Source of the DNA: Watersipora subatra
Lineage: Eukaryota > Bryozoa > Gymnolaemata > Cheilostomatida > Watersiporidae
DNA: 64,000 bases
Direction of reading: 5' to 3'
Assembly: GCF_963576615.1 (NCBI RefSeq)
Contig: NC_088717.1
Span: 18,834,108-18,898,107 of the forward strand
The translations under genes were made by a program, and so were the position numbers. Below the pieces are notes generated by a model, which saw nothing but the letters and a program-made list of their open reading frames with translations, had not been told where the DNA came from and did not search any database. This document shows positions 24,801 to 35,394 of the stretch, in pieces. Position 1 is the stretch's first letter. Each line of letters opens with the position of its first letter.

Positions 24801-27800
24801 CTTGTGTTATATTATCAAAATGATTATAACATCTACTTATTTTAGGGTACACACCTTTACTCCTGGAATAAGTTTTACTTGCGCCACACACTCATACTAT
24901 AACTACCTACCTGCTGGTTTGATTCGTGCTTTAAAAGTTGAAGCCGAAGGGTCGAGAGAACTAAGAAAGATTTCATGGATGAGAGTTTGCTCCATCTCAC
25001 TAGGAGCTGTCTTCAGGAGTGACTCGTCAGCCATTAGTTTACGCTGCTTCTGGTGAGACTCGCTCACAGCAAGAATTGCCCGCTCCTGCTCAGTGGCTGC
25101 TTTCAAAGGATTGACCAAGACTGAGCTGTTATTAATAGGATTCTTAGCCACCATGAGAAATACTGCTTCTACAAACATTAATGCATCTCACTGTGACCCA
25201 ATGACCCTGTGACCCTCACTGTGACCCTAGATAATCTATAGAAATCCTATGAGAGTATGCAGAGTGATGGGTATTATCTACAGGTAAAGAAGATTGAAGA
25301 ATAGCACTTATACGTGACTATCTCTAATCTAATCGGAAAACGGAATACTTCTAGACTGAGTAAAAATTGAACATTAGCTATATACAGTGGAACCTTGGTT
25401 CTCGAGCGCTTCGGTTCTTGACCAATTCGTTTATCGGCCGAAGATTTTGAGATTTGTTCGTCTCGGATCTCGAACATAAATTCAGTTCTCGACCAAACCG
25501 TATAGTATGCGATATACAGTACAGTTTATGGTGTAAAATGTTCAAAAAATACTTTATCGAAGTTGTTTTTTACCTTGGACGGATTAAAATTTACATACAT
25601 TTATTCTGATGGGAAAAATTGTTTCGGATCTCGAACAACTCGGTTTTCGAACAACCTTCTGGAACGGATTATGTTTGAGAACCGAGGTTCCACTGTACTA
25701 AATTTTTATATAGCGACACAACCCCAGTATGGCGCTGCAATGCCATCATGGAAGCAGCCTGTCATTGTCGTTCTGTCATGATTTAGCGCCGCTGTTTGGA
25801 ATCGAAATCACCGTGCGATGTGCCATCTTTGTACCATGGAAACGGCCTTAGCGACCAACAGCGTCTCACTTGTGCGTGCACATAAGCCTTGCTTTTCTGT
25901 TACTTCATATGCAGTAATTCTTGATGTTGAAACACTCAAATTTATCATCCATGGTTTGATTTGTTTTCGACCTCTTAAAGGTACAACCTTGACATAAAGC
26001 ATCACACAACCATCGCTCTACTATAGCACTCTATGGAAACATGATCTACTTGTCATCTCAGCATAGCGCTTCAGCACTGGGGCACCCAGGAGTCACTACA
26101 CTATCACTGTATGGGAACTTAGTAATCAACTGAGCAGAAGAGAGGATATAATCTGTAGACTAAGCAAAAGACATGATAAAATAAATTATAGATATTATAT
26201 ATACATGTATATGATATATATAATATATATATTAAATTAGTAAAGAATTAGATAGTGTACTCATCTTATTCTATGTTGAGCACTCTGACTTTAGTTTTAG
26301 GTATGATACATTTCAATAATATATATATATATATAAAAATTGTTTCCTCACCCCGGTTAACTCGTATGGGTGGTAGTTTCTGCTGTAACTCGGGTCTCCT
26401 ACCAGAGACCTGGGAGTTTGAGCACTCGCCTCAAGATCTTAGCTGTTCCCAGTAGCGCACTTTTCTGCAACTCCCTTGAGTTGATTGCTTTTGGTATTTG
26501 GGCAAGCCACATTTTATGCGCCAGTGTTATTGCGCCCAGTGCCCCAATGACTAATGGGATTACAGCTGTTCTTACATCCCAGATATATATACATGTATAT
26601 ACATATACATATATATATTATATGGTTATATTACCTGTACACTGAGCAGGAAAAAGGATATTGCCCACAGACTAAGCAGAAGGCAGGACACTATTTCTGA
26701 ATCATATACAAAATAGTTATTACCTATAAGTTTTTGGGATTGACCAGATAAGTCCTTTTGTGAAACATCAATTGTTGCCTCTATTGAAGATTTGCCCACC
26801 CATGTGACGTGGCCTGATAATAGAATATCTCTGTCCGCTGATACCTGTCTAAACGCCGGAGCTAGGTCTATTCTATCCACAAGCAATGTCCAGATAGCTC
26901 GTGGAACTTGATATTCCCCATCCTACAACACAGACAACATAGATGTTGTCTACACTACAATGAGTGAATACCAGTAAATGCATTTTATCACATGGAGATG
27001 AGAGATATAGTGTGTACAGGAGATACATAGATGTTTGCTAGAGGAAAAGCTACATGAATGGGTCCGACAGCATTTACCATGCAAGACAACATTATTCACA
27101 AAGTTATATTTTGCGAAAGTTCTCTTTTCATGCATTTTCGTGAACTATTCGTTAGGAGGAACATATACATGAATAAATTAATCTGTGAATGCAGCTAGTG
27201 CTAAAGTGTAAAACTTATGCATGAGAATAGCTCACGTTTAACTTTCTATTTGACTTTTCTATTCTGTACGTAAATGTAACTGCAAATCAAATCAAATACA
27301 TATCATAGTGTCTAAGTCAGAATAATCACTGTCAATTTCATCAACTTCAGCATAAGAAGTTGTTGGAGGTGATTTCACAGTGAAAAACTGCAAAAAAAAC
27401 TTTTGACGACTTGATGAATTCTGAAGTAATTGTGACAGCCCTGAACAGTTTTGTAAAGAATTGCGATGCATTGGTAATGGGCACGGCACGTATCTAACTC
27501 CCAGCAATGGTTACAAAAAAGTTTGGAACGCTGCAATGTTTACTGATTACTTCTGGGGACTAGTTTTTAACTTTTAAAAAGAAGTTCTTCTCTTTTTTTT
27601 AAAAGCTAACAACTCTAATCATTCGCGAAGTTCAACTATTTACGGAATTGCTTCCAGCGAATTTTTAAATTCATCGAACAATATCATCCTGTAGGGTATA
27701 TCAATAAATCCCACTTTGTCATTGTCTGTCTGTTAGTCTGCGTAAATGATATGTATTTCCACATTTTTAGCCGATTCTTTTCCAACTTCCCACGCATCAG

Positions 27801-29158
27801 CTCCGCCCCTTCCGCCAAGGCTTTAAAAATATTTGGCTTCAAGACTGCGTCTGGTTCCAGAGAAGCAGCCTCTTAAACACCTACCTGCAAGCTATAAGGT
27901 TGAGAATGAAAGAAACCCTGGGCATCACTAGGGCTTACCACTAGTAAAGCACACAAATCAATGAGCACAGTCTACAACAAGGTATACATAGATATAACCA
28001 AACTGATGAGGTCACTTACTGGGTGAGATGAGCTTTCATTGTGTTTATAGCAGCAGGCTACAGCAAAGGTATCCAAGTCTTCTAACAAACGACCAAATCT
28101 CACTTGGTCTTTGTACGGTGTCAGATACCTGCAAGTGTGGAGTCTTTCAAAAGCTACATGACTAGGTTTGCGAAGAGTTACTTGACTTTTGTTACAAAAT
28201 TATGTCACTGAAACTTGTAAACGCTATAGTCATTTTTACGCCAATACGTAAAAACAACTATAGCGTTTTTACACGCTGAATAAACTTACCTATTTATTGT
28301 AGTCGATGCTGAATAAAATTACCTATTGAAGAGATATTCAGCTGTGAGTTAAAGCAGAAAACATCCTTATAAACTAAAAAGCAGCAGGGTGCCCTACTTT
28401 TCTGCCCTTACAAGGGGCGCTTCACTCATGCAATTCATCAGACAGAGTTCCCCCAAAACAATTCTTCTTACATGGGGCGCTCCTAGGGGCACCCCAATTT
28501 AGTTTAGGGCACCTAATTGCATAACCCTTATCGTGGCTTCTAATTACTTCTTTATGTTTCACTTGATTAATTTTACTATCCTGTTCATCCGATCAAAAGC
28601 TTTATATCTAATAATCTATCTTTCCTTTTGCTGCACCATATTCATAATTTCTATATTTCAGCACATTCGGCCCTTTTTCTGACCTATGACCTTATGACTT
28701 TACTCACTACGACCTTATGACCTTACTGTGACCTTACTCACGTTAACCGCTCTTTACCACTGATGCTGAGTGGAATAACTCCTTTAAGCAGACTGTCTGC
28801 CATAGACATAGTGGGTAACTGTGATTGCTCAGTCGGCATATTTGACATTATTTTCTCTTTGTCAGTGGTTTCAATCCATGTTATGAGAGATGACATCATC
28901 TTCAGCATATCTTTCCGAAATTGCTGTAACATTACCTAAGCAACTATAGGCAACTATAATAGGCAAAAGCATCTACAGCTATAAACTACAGACCGACATA
29001 GGTTAAAGTAAGGGTGGTGAGTTATAACCACCCACCTTCATGGTGATGACATCAGGTTCACTCGTTGTGTAAAATCTCTTTGCCATCCCCCATGGTGCCT
29101 CCTTCCTGAGTTGGACAGAGTTCCACAAGAGACGAGACAGGAGTTTGACAGAAACCAT
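18646..29158 (-). CDS. ACOT9: ACOT9-like acyl-CoA thioesterase, mitochondrial
   Basis: Hydrolyses acyl-CoA to free fatty acid and CoA; family members act in the mitochondrial matrix. Eight exons (29158-29036, 28923-28742, 28128-28020, 26922-26724, 25168-24911, 21762-21612, 20029-19921, 18846-18646) join in phase to 1332 nt, 443 residues, close to the usual ~440. The N-terminus (MVSVKLLSRLLWNSVQLRK) is basic and amphipathic, as expected for a mitochondrial presequence. Two HotDog thioesterase domains follow: the first around residues 100-235, including VRFGRLLEDLDTFA, LVDRIDL and SGHVTWVGKSS; the second around 290-410, including NKIFGGFLMRQAFELAWANA, DDIIFKAPVAIGS and FPKTYAESMIYLD-type sequence (here LPKTYAESMIYLD). 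Family assignment rests on recalled similarity to vertebrate ACOT9. All junctions are GT/AG. The introns hold several transposons but the coding sequence is intact. Confidence 0.96.
18957..19110. repeat. ~19-bp tandem repeat in ACOT9 intron
   Basis: About eight copies of a unit like TTCAACTTACAACCGCC, some with CTTGAC in place of TTCAAC. Confidence 0.85.
19921..20029 (-). CDS. ACOT9: ACOT9-like exon 7
   Basis: Acceptor ATTACAG, donor CAG before GTATAG. It completes an Arg codon (AG plus G) and encodes CITVAVDDIIFKAPVAIGSF and LYFSSQVAYTENHQMQ, within the second HotDog domain. Confidence 0.94.
20103..20240 (+). mobile_element. Possible decayed tRNA-derived SINE head
   Basis: A-box-like TAGTTTAATGGTTAGA and a poor B-box-like AGGTTAATATCTC at the usual spacing. 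No clear tail match to the other SINEs in the window. Weak call. Confidence 0.3.
20340..20810. repeat. Degenerate ~21-bp tandem repeat
   Basis: Array of ACAGTAAGTACAACAGTAAC-like units in the ACOT9 intron. The Val/Thr-rich open frame on the minus strand is a by-product of the repeat. Confidence 0.85.
21612..21762 (-). CDS. ACOT9: ACOT9-like exon 6
   Basis: Acceptor CTATAG completing an Asp codon, donor AACAG before GTTAAT (phase 2). Encodes SMWMEDTTLKTVRICFPEQK then NKIFGGFLMRQAFELAWANA, the central helix of the second HotDog fold and the most family-diagnostic segment. Confidence 0.96.
22729..24100. mobile_element. piggyBac-like non-autonomous element, 1.37 kb
   Basis: TTAA flanks both ends (22725-22728 and 24101-24104), the target site of piggyBac elements. 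Terminal inverted repeats start AGAATAAAGAAAGCATAAT and AGAATAGAAAAAGCATAAT. Long, well-conserved inverted arms follow (around 22760-22855 and 23965-24060), with a further matching pair near 22910-22930 and 23915-23935. Each end also contains a local hairpin (AAGCATAAT/ATTATGCTT). No transposase frame was recognised inside. It lies in the ACOT9-like intron 5. Confidence 0.7.
24911..25168 (-). CDS. ACOT9: ACOT9-like exon 5
   Basis: Acceptor TTTGTAG, starting with AA that completes a Glu codon; donor GCAG before GTAGGT in phase 1. Encodes AVFLMVAKNPINNSS, VNPLKAATEQE and LLKTAPSEMEQTLIHEIFLS, the linker between the two HotDog domains as in vertebrate ACOT9. Confidence 0.95.
25385..25695. mobile_element. 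pogo/Tigger-like MITE, 311 bp
   Basis: Termini CAGTGGAACCTTGGTTCTCG and CGAGAACC-type inverted copy ending CACTG, flanked by TA on both sides. This end sequence and TA duplication are typical of pogo-type Tc1/mariner MITEs. Internal copies of CGGATCTCGAAC also occur in inverted order. It sits in ACOT9 intron 4. Confidence 0.8.
26330..26585 (-). mobile_element. LINE 3' fragment
   Basis: The minus strand encodes about 60 codons including AVIPLVIGALGAIT, then LQKSALLGTAKILRRVL and a stop. This resembles the C-terminal region of ORF2 proteins of several invertebrate non-LTR retrotransposons (recalled similarity, clade not assigned). It is followed by an AT dinucleotide tail at 26311-26334, as expected for a LINE 3' end. 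Truncated on the 5' side; dead copy within an intron. Confidence 0.55.
26724..26922 (-). CDS. ACOT9: ACOT9-like exon 4
   Basis: Acceptor GTTGTAG (phase 0), donor ATAG before GTAATA (phase 1). Encodes DGEYQVPRAIWTLLVDRIDL and LLSGHVTWVGKSSIEATIDV, the second half of the first HotDog domain. Confidence 0.95.
28020..28128 (-). CDS. ACOT9: ACOT9-like exon 3
   Basis: Acceptor CTTGCAG, donor CCA before GTAAGT (phase 0). Encodes YLTPYKDQVRFGRLLEDLDT then FAVACCYKHNESSSHP, the start of the first HotDog domain. Confidence 0.96.
28742..28923 (-). CDS. ACOT9: ACOT9-like exon 2
   Basis: Acceptor GTTACAG (phase 0), donor TTAAC before GTGAGT (phase 2). Encodes QFRKDMLKMMSSLITWIETT, a linker, and IPLSISGKERLT. 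The match to vertebrate ACOT9 here is weaker but collinear. Confidence 0.9.
29036..29158 (-). CDS. ACOT9: ACOT9-like exon 1 (start codon, presequence)
   Basis: ATG at 29158, 41 codons, donor ATGAAG before GTGGGT (phase 0). An in-frame TGA lies just upstream (GATATGG context follows TTGTGA), which supports this start. Basic residues with few acids in the first 30 positions fit a mitochondrial targeting peptide. Confidence 0.88.
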
Positions 29159-29189
29159 ATCACAAGAAATCTAGTTCAATATAATAACA

Positions 29190-29600
29190 AAGGATAATAA
29201 ATATGATAAAGACAATATATATATAGGTATACATACATGCATATATAAATATCTCAAATATATGAAAGGGAACACTTTGGTACTTGAAAACATTTATTAA
29301 TAAATAGTATCATGCCGGTTGGCGCTCTTCAGATGAAATGGTTAAAAGAAAACCATAATTTTATTGAGCACTCATCTTAAGTATACTGTGACACCTTTTC
29401 AGTGTATATATACATATATTTATGTATTAATATACACGTATATATGGATACTATTTATATAGTATGTATATTTACATATATATATACATATAAATGTACT
29501 TGTACATATATATATACATATACAGTATACATGTATGTATATACACATATATATGTAGATGTATATAATTAAATATATGCCGTATATAGGGTATGGCATT
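29190..29600. repeat. TA/TACA simple-sequence region
   Basis: Runs of ATATATACATATA-type sequence, interrupted by about 150 bp of unique DNA, just upstream of the ACOT9-like start codon. Confidence 0.85.
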
Positions 29601-29907
29601 TCAAGGTAACCAAATAGGAAAGGAGAACTCTAAGAGGTGAACATATTGTAACTAGATAGTGTTCGGTATGACTAATATTTATATACAAGTTACTGAATTA
29701 AATAATTATCTAATAAATAATTATTGAAGAGATTTTTGGAATTTTTAATTAATTTTCTAATCAACAGTGCTCAACACAAAATGTAGAGTTAAATCTGTAA
29801 CTACCGGTTGTTTGAATAATAGTTTGTAATTTGCTTTCAGTTACTGTCAGTTTCAAGGATCCTTAGAAATGGCAGTGGCTGAAGGTATATATACCTATAT
29901 ACATGTA

Positions 29908-29945
29908 TTAGATGAATGCTCGGTGTTGCACGGGTATTAAAAAAC
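29908..29945 (-). mobile_element. Helitron-like 3' terminus
   Basis: Read on minus: TAATACCCGTGCAACACCG, then GAGCATTCATCTAA followed by T. Same layout as the terminus at 741-769 (partly paired GC hairpin, CATTCA, CTRR) with CTAA instead of CTAG. About 260 bp inward lies a tRNA-derived block in the opposite orientation. Confidence 0.6.
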
Positions 29946-30163
29946 CCATAAACAGCTTATAAACAGCTTTTAAGCTCAAGAAAGCTTATAAACAGTGGCA
30001 GGTAATGTAGTTGCCACTAGCTAATTTGAGTAAGCTAGTATCCGTATTGCTAAACATACTAATAAGAACCATGAGCACAAGCTTTAGTGATGTGGCGTGT
30101 AACACAGTCACTATGCGCATTTTAACTCAGATAAAGACGCATATCGTCAAAGGAATCCATTGC

Positions 30164-30306
30164 ATCCTATGTAGCTTAATGAATTAGATGGTTGCCTTGT
30201 GAATGTGAGGTTCTGAGATCAAATCTTCTGCCATATGGATTTTTCATTGTTAGATTTTAATCACTGTAGCTGGACAGACTTTGAACGACAACAAACTGAG
30301 TGTTTT
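30164..30306 (+). mobile_element. tRNA-derived SINE-like element, family A copy 2
   Basis: Plus-strand head TAGCTTAATGAATTAGATGG with B-box-like GAGATCAAATCTTC, then a tail with GTAGCTGGACA and GAACGACAACAAACTGAG, matching the copies at 13490 and 42800. Confidence 0.6.
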
Positions 30307-33300
30307 ATGTATAACATGTAAACAACGAAGATTCCTAGAAATTCTACTATCAAGGTCATCCTGTTTTAAAATCTTACTACTGAACAATGGGTCAGTTCCT
30401 TCCAATTTGACTTGTCATTGTTCAGACTCTAGACGTAATACACATAACCCTTATAACAAAGTGCGTGTTTTTCAATAAAATTACCGAAGGCTTTTTGCGA
30501 TGCTTTTAGCTATGCAATGCTATTTTTTCTCTTTACATTGTGTCATACTTGTTATTCAAACAGAATAGACTCATTACAATTGCAATCGCTGTGATAGCTC
30601 CAAAGAAAATAATCATCTCCGTAAGTATTTTCAAAGTAAATGGAATAGAGATTTGTTGTACGAGTATGGAAGCTTTCCAACTCAGTGAACCAGAAGAGCA
30701 TCTATGCAAAAATTGAATTATTTACCATCAGTGAAGGATTTGCCTATTACTTGGTACATAACTTGAAACAAAAATTTTGCTTGTATAAGCTAACACTGTG
30801 TATAATGCTTCAATATCTTTTAACAGTTCAGTTACATGTAGTTTTGCATAATAATGTTAGCGCTAATCACTACGATATTCTTTAGTGTTCATCTTGAGAA
30901 GCCCCGCTAATTTACTTCATTATAGCATTTTCATCTAGCAGACATCAATGAGAAACTATAGTCATTGTGCCGTAGCAATATTTTTACTAAGTTCAGTGTG
31001 CTTATGTTATTGTGCGGTTTGCTGGCAGCAATAAGTGTGTTTTAAATATGCTGTTCATTCAAAATCATGATTCAGCATGTGGCTATGATTGCAAAGCAAC
31101 ATTCACCGCATAATACAACAGAAAAGTAAGATGTGTTTCTAAAAATTGCAGTGTTTAGAATGCAAGTTATATGCAATTAGGTAGGCTACTTCTGTGGCTA
31201 CTTGTTATGAATGTTAAAAAATCATTGTCATGAGTTCAAAGCAATGGGAGAAGTGTTGTACATAATTTGTTGAAACTAAAAGTCAAGTCTGATTTGCTGA
31301 CTAATCTTGAACGTCTAAAACAATAATATATCAGTTAATACACTAAAAACTGTGGTACCTAAAAGAAACTAATATTGGCAATTTCATTTGTAACGTTAAA
31401 GGGTACCAAGGAGAGACTAGGTCAAGTCGGTATGTATTTGTCAAAGTACAGACCAGAGAGCATAAAAGTACTCTCTCCTTGCTGTTGGTTTGCCTTATAA
31501 ATGTTAATCCATCAAGTAGAACAACTCTTTTGACAAAAATATAAATATTAAAATTCTATTTTTTATTATTTCTTCAAACTAAAATATTTTTCTGAAACAA
31601 TGTATTTATAATATAAAACAGCTTAACTTACAACAAATAAATATCTTAAGTAAGCTTACATCAAAATAATTCTTATTGCCAAAGGGTTTGTAAAAATTTC
31701 GTGAACGACAGAGAGAGCTTCTCTACATATTCCCTAAATCTTAGTTCTTTTCCTCCCTCGTAGTTCCTTTCTCCCACTTCCTTCCCTTTTATCACAACCT
31801 TTCCATTTATTGCCAGTAGCACTGTTTGAGTAAATCTTACAACCTTATAAAGCTATGAAGAACCGAAAATTAACAACAGATTTAGCTAACAGCGTAGTTT
31901 TACAATAATCGTTCGATTACAAACACTGAGATCACTTGGGCGGCATTGACGGGCCTCTTTCCATACTATGGAATTTAGGCGTTATAACAGCCTTGACATA
32001 ATTGCGTTTTTATCAGACTATGTCAGTTGGAAACGTACTTGTTGTAACACGTACTAAGACGCATAATGTTTTATATTGAGGCCTGTAGGTTTTCTGTACC
32101 ATTTCGGTTCATGCGGGCTGTAAATTAAAAGCTTTTTTGGTCCGATCCTCGTTGTGTAATTCTCTATAACGAGTGGGTTCATTGAACATGTTGCAGTTAT
32201 GTGGAATTTGCAAAATCTATCTTTCCATTTTGTTTTTATGTGTTCAAACTGATAAGTGCTATATCACAAAACATTTGCTGCTGCCTTACGTACAAGTTAT
32301 TTTGTTGTAAAACTTTTTGATAAACATTTTTCACTAATCTTTAAGTTGGCTATTATGAACAAAATTATGAGTAGAATGTTAGGAGTTAGCAATAGTAGCT
32401 GAATTTCTCACCGACATAGAACAGACATCGTTAGGTGGAACTATATTGTTATTGGTGGTATTGGAGAAATTATGTTATGCATAACTAATCCGAATCCACA
32501 CACAACATCAGTGTTGAATTTGCTTGTCATATTATTTGATTGTGACAATGTTTAGTTTTTGCACTTTTGCTTAGCCTGTGGGAACTAATTTGATTATTAC
32601 TGGTTCGGGTACAGTGAAGGTGTTAAGCTATTGTAAGCAATACTAATATCTACCAGTCAAAGTTGCTTTTTTATTCTATAAGTCAAGCAATGAAATACAC
32701 AACTTAAAAATTTCTAAAACAATAATATTAATGACAAACAATTAAAAGAGCTAATAAAAATTACATCCTTACTCAAATGGTCGTCTATGCTTATTGATCA
32801 GTCATGTACAGCTGCTAGTTTCGACGGTCAAACGGAAGTCATGAGAGGCCATAGGTAGAGAGTGTTGGCAGCTGAGATCGTGGCGTAGAAGAGGCTCAGC
32901 TGATGAAGAAGAATGAGGCTCCAGAGGGAGGAAAAGGCTCCTCAGAAGGCAGAGGGGACAGCATCCAAGGAGGTCCTCGGGGAAAAGAGAGAAAGCGAGA
33001 GCTCAAGCTAATAAGTCATTGGAGCTGTTGTGTTTTATAGATGTCTAGCATGTGGGGTGGCTAGCCTGTGGGTGTAGGTTGAGGGTTAAGGTTCAATGCT
33101 CTGTCAGGCGTGTGAAGATAGCTTGTTTGCGCAAGTCTTCAGCACGTGATGTCGGCGTGTAGGGTGGAGCTCGTGGCTTACTCCTGGTATCTAAGTCATG
33201 TTTGACAGGAGTGGCAGATCTTTATGTGACTCATTTGACTCATCTCTAATGTTTCTCTGGTGGCTTTTTGATGATGGTGGTTGGTAGGTTTAATTGCTTC

Positions 33301-35017
33301 CACTTCCCTTTGGCGGTTTTCAGAGGCGGTGTTGACGTAGTTTCCATGACTGATTTCTTCCAATTCTGAAGTTTCTAATTTTCTTTTGACGTTTCCAATT
33401 ATTGGATCTTTTGATGTCTTTTAGGCATCTTGCTGCTTGTAGCTATTATATGCTTATCTTGTGGTCTGGCTGCATTCCCTGTTAGTATCTTGTTTTCGCA
33501 GTATCTCCATACAACAATATAATCAATAAGTATTTGCACAACATCCCCCGTATCAAATTGTTTACCATATTTTTATCATAGAGACATAAGTGTAAGAGCT
33601 CTATAAAGCCGATGTTAAAATATTCATTCAAATTATTCGTATTAAATTGCGAGGGAATGAGATTTATATGGGATTCTCAGGAAATAAATGCGTATTTTTT
33701 ACTTAAATTTTCAGAGCTTCTTGTTTTTCTGTATTAAAATTAGCTTAAGCTCATGTAGAAATTGTAAAATAGCTGTGGATGTAACAAGCTTTGACTTTTA
33801 AATCTCTACCACATCTGTATGTTACATTTATTATTATTATATCAAGGCTCGAATTAATAAATTCAAGTCTTGATATACAAAATTAAATTGAAATAAGCTA
33901 ACGTAACTGAAATAGTACAATAAAACAATGTTTTAGGTCACACGTTTGCCAGTTTAGTTTAATACTGGATGTACATATCGGTCAGGTTTTGGTAGATTAG
34001 GATGCTGGCATGTTGTATCGCTAAACTGAGTGTCGGTTGTCCTCAGATGATTATTCCACTTGATTGGTTTCATGCTGGGTAGAATGGTAGCTCAGCTGTT
34101 GATGATGAAAAGGAGTAGCAAGGGCCTCGTGTAAAAAAATAGGGAGATGGCGAGCTTGCAGGCTCGTGATGATAGCTTTCCGTTATCTACTCTTTCCTTG
34201 ACTCTGATTCTGACTCCAACTTTGAACTCTCACTCGAATGTGTGGTCTCGCTCTTTTTGCTCTGCATTTTATTCAGAGTTTTGGGCTTACGTGTGAACTT
34301 CTTATTTTTTAGGTATTTGATTTTGCAAGCATCCTTTGTCGTCTTTTTGCTATATTTGTTAAATGTAGTAACTACATGTACATTGAGTGATGCAAAAATT
34401 TTCTGCTTAGCAATTCTTGTGCTGGATAAAGTATGTGAGTTTTTTATGGTCTGTGTTCATGATTTTTATTCAATATAGTTAGAACATCAAAGCCTCATTC
34501 ATATGTAGCCTCAATCATATTTATAGTCCCACCTATTTGCTTGAGTGTGTACTGTTGATATTTTGAAAATAATTTCAATTTAATCTAGCTTAAAAAATAC
34601 AGGTTCACAGGACCAGAAAATACCATTTTCACAGTAGTGTCAATTCAAATCGCATGAGCATTCGGCCAGCCTAATAATATTATAAAAATTTTGGAGGTTG
34701 GCATACCTTTAGTTATTCAGTATATTATAATCTATCTAAGCACTCTTAGATAATTGCTGAGTGTTGCTAGATTTACAAAGAAACAAAAGAAAGGGTTAAT
34801 ATTAGTGTAAAATATCGCTTAGCATAATATAAAAACAAAAACAATGAAAATCATAGTTTAGCCAAGACTAGAGCAAAGTTGATGATCATACATGACTGTT
34901 GTGTGAGCATAGCATTGTGAGCATAGGGCTTCTATCCCTAACTATTTTTTAGGCTGACTATTTAATCGCCAAGATATTCAGCCTGTTGTTAAAAAATGAA
35001 CTATTTCTTTATCATAT

Positions 35018-35092
35018 TATAATTGTGCATTATCAATCATATTATAATTGTGCATTATCAATCATATTATAATTGTGCATTATCAAGCACAT
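35018..35092. repeat. 25-bp tandem repeat, 3 copies
   Basis: Three copies of TCATATTATAATTGTGCATT plus ATCAA in direct succession. Confidence 0.9.
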
Positions 35093-35385
35093 TTATAATA
35101 TATGGCGCACATTTTTCAACATATAATGGTTTTGTGTATTACGTGTTTTAAATCATTAGAATATTGCTTTACTGTTTTTTCTCCGTAAAAAAGCTTAAAG
35201 GTAGCTGACTAGAAAAATCTTTCTTTTGTGAAGTGATATTTTTAAGGTGCGCAGTTAACGCACCAGGTTTGTCCATTTTTCTCCGTTAAGTGTAGCTTTA
35301 GTCTTTCATTGTTTCTGGTATTTATTGTGTTTCTTATTGCTTTCAGCTGCTCTAACATCGTTCAGCTGATCAGGATTGGTTCATC

Positions 35386-35394
35386 ATGGCCAAC
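35386..35394 (+). CDS. mTERF-like exon 1 (putative start)
   Basis: ATG GCC AAC directly before GTAAGT, with TCATC before the ATG. Very short coding exon. It joins in phase to 35661 to give MANQFQEMAAMKR. An upstream in-frame TGA is present in the same leader. Confidence 0.5.

Larger units (their letters stand above)
29159..35385. other. Intergenic region between ACOT9-like and mTERF-like genes
   Basis: The two genes diverge from here, so promoters should lie at the two edges. 29190-29600 is TA/TATACA simple sequence. A Helitron-like end (29908, -) and a tRNA-derived block (30164-30306, +) follow. 32820-33500 is less AT-rich but shows no recognisable coding. 33835-33882 contains a short hairpin, and 35018-35092 a 25-bp tandem repeat. 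Nothing else recognised. Confidence 0.5.

Noticed and set aside
32740-33545. Possible LTR-like stretch (purine run before TGTTG near 33541, minus strand)
   Set aside because: No second copy, no matching end or target duplication and no recognisable internal genes, so the signal is too weak to annotate.
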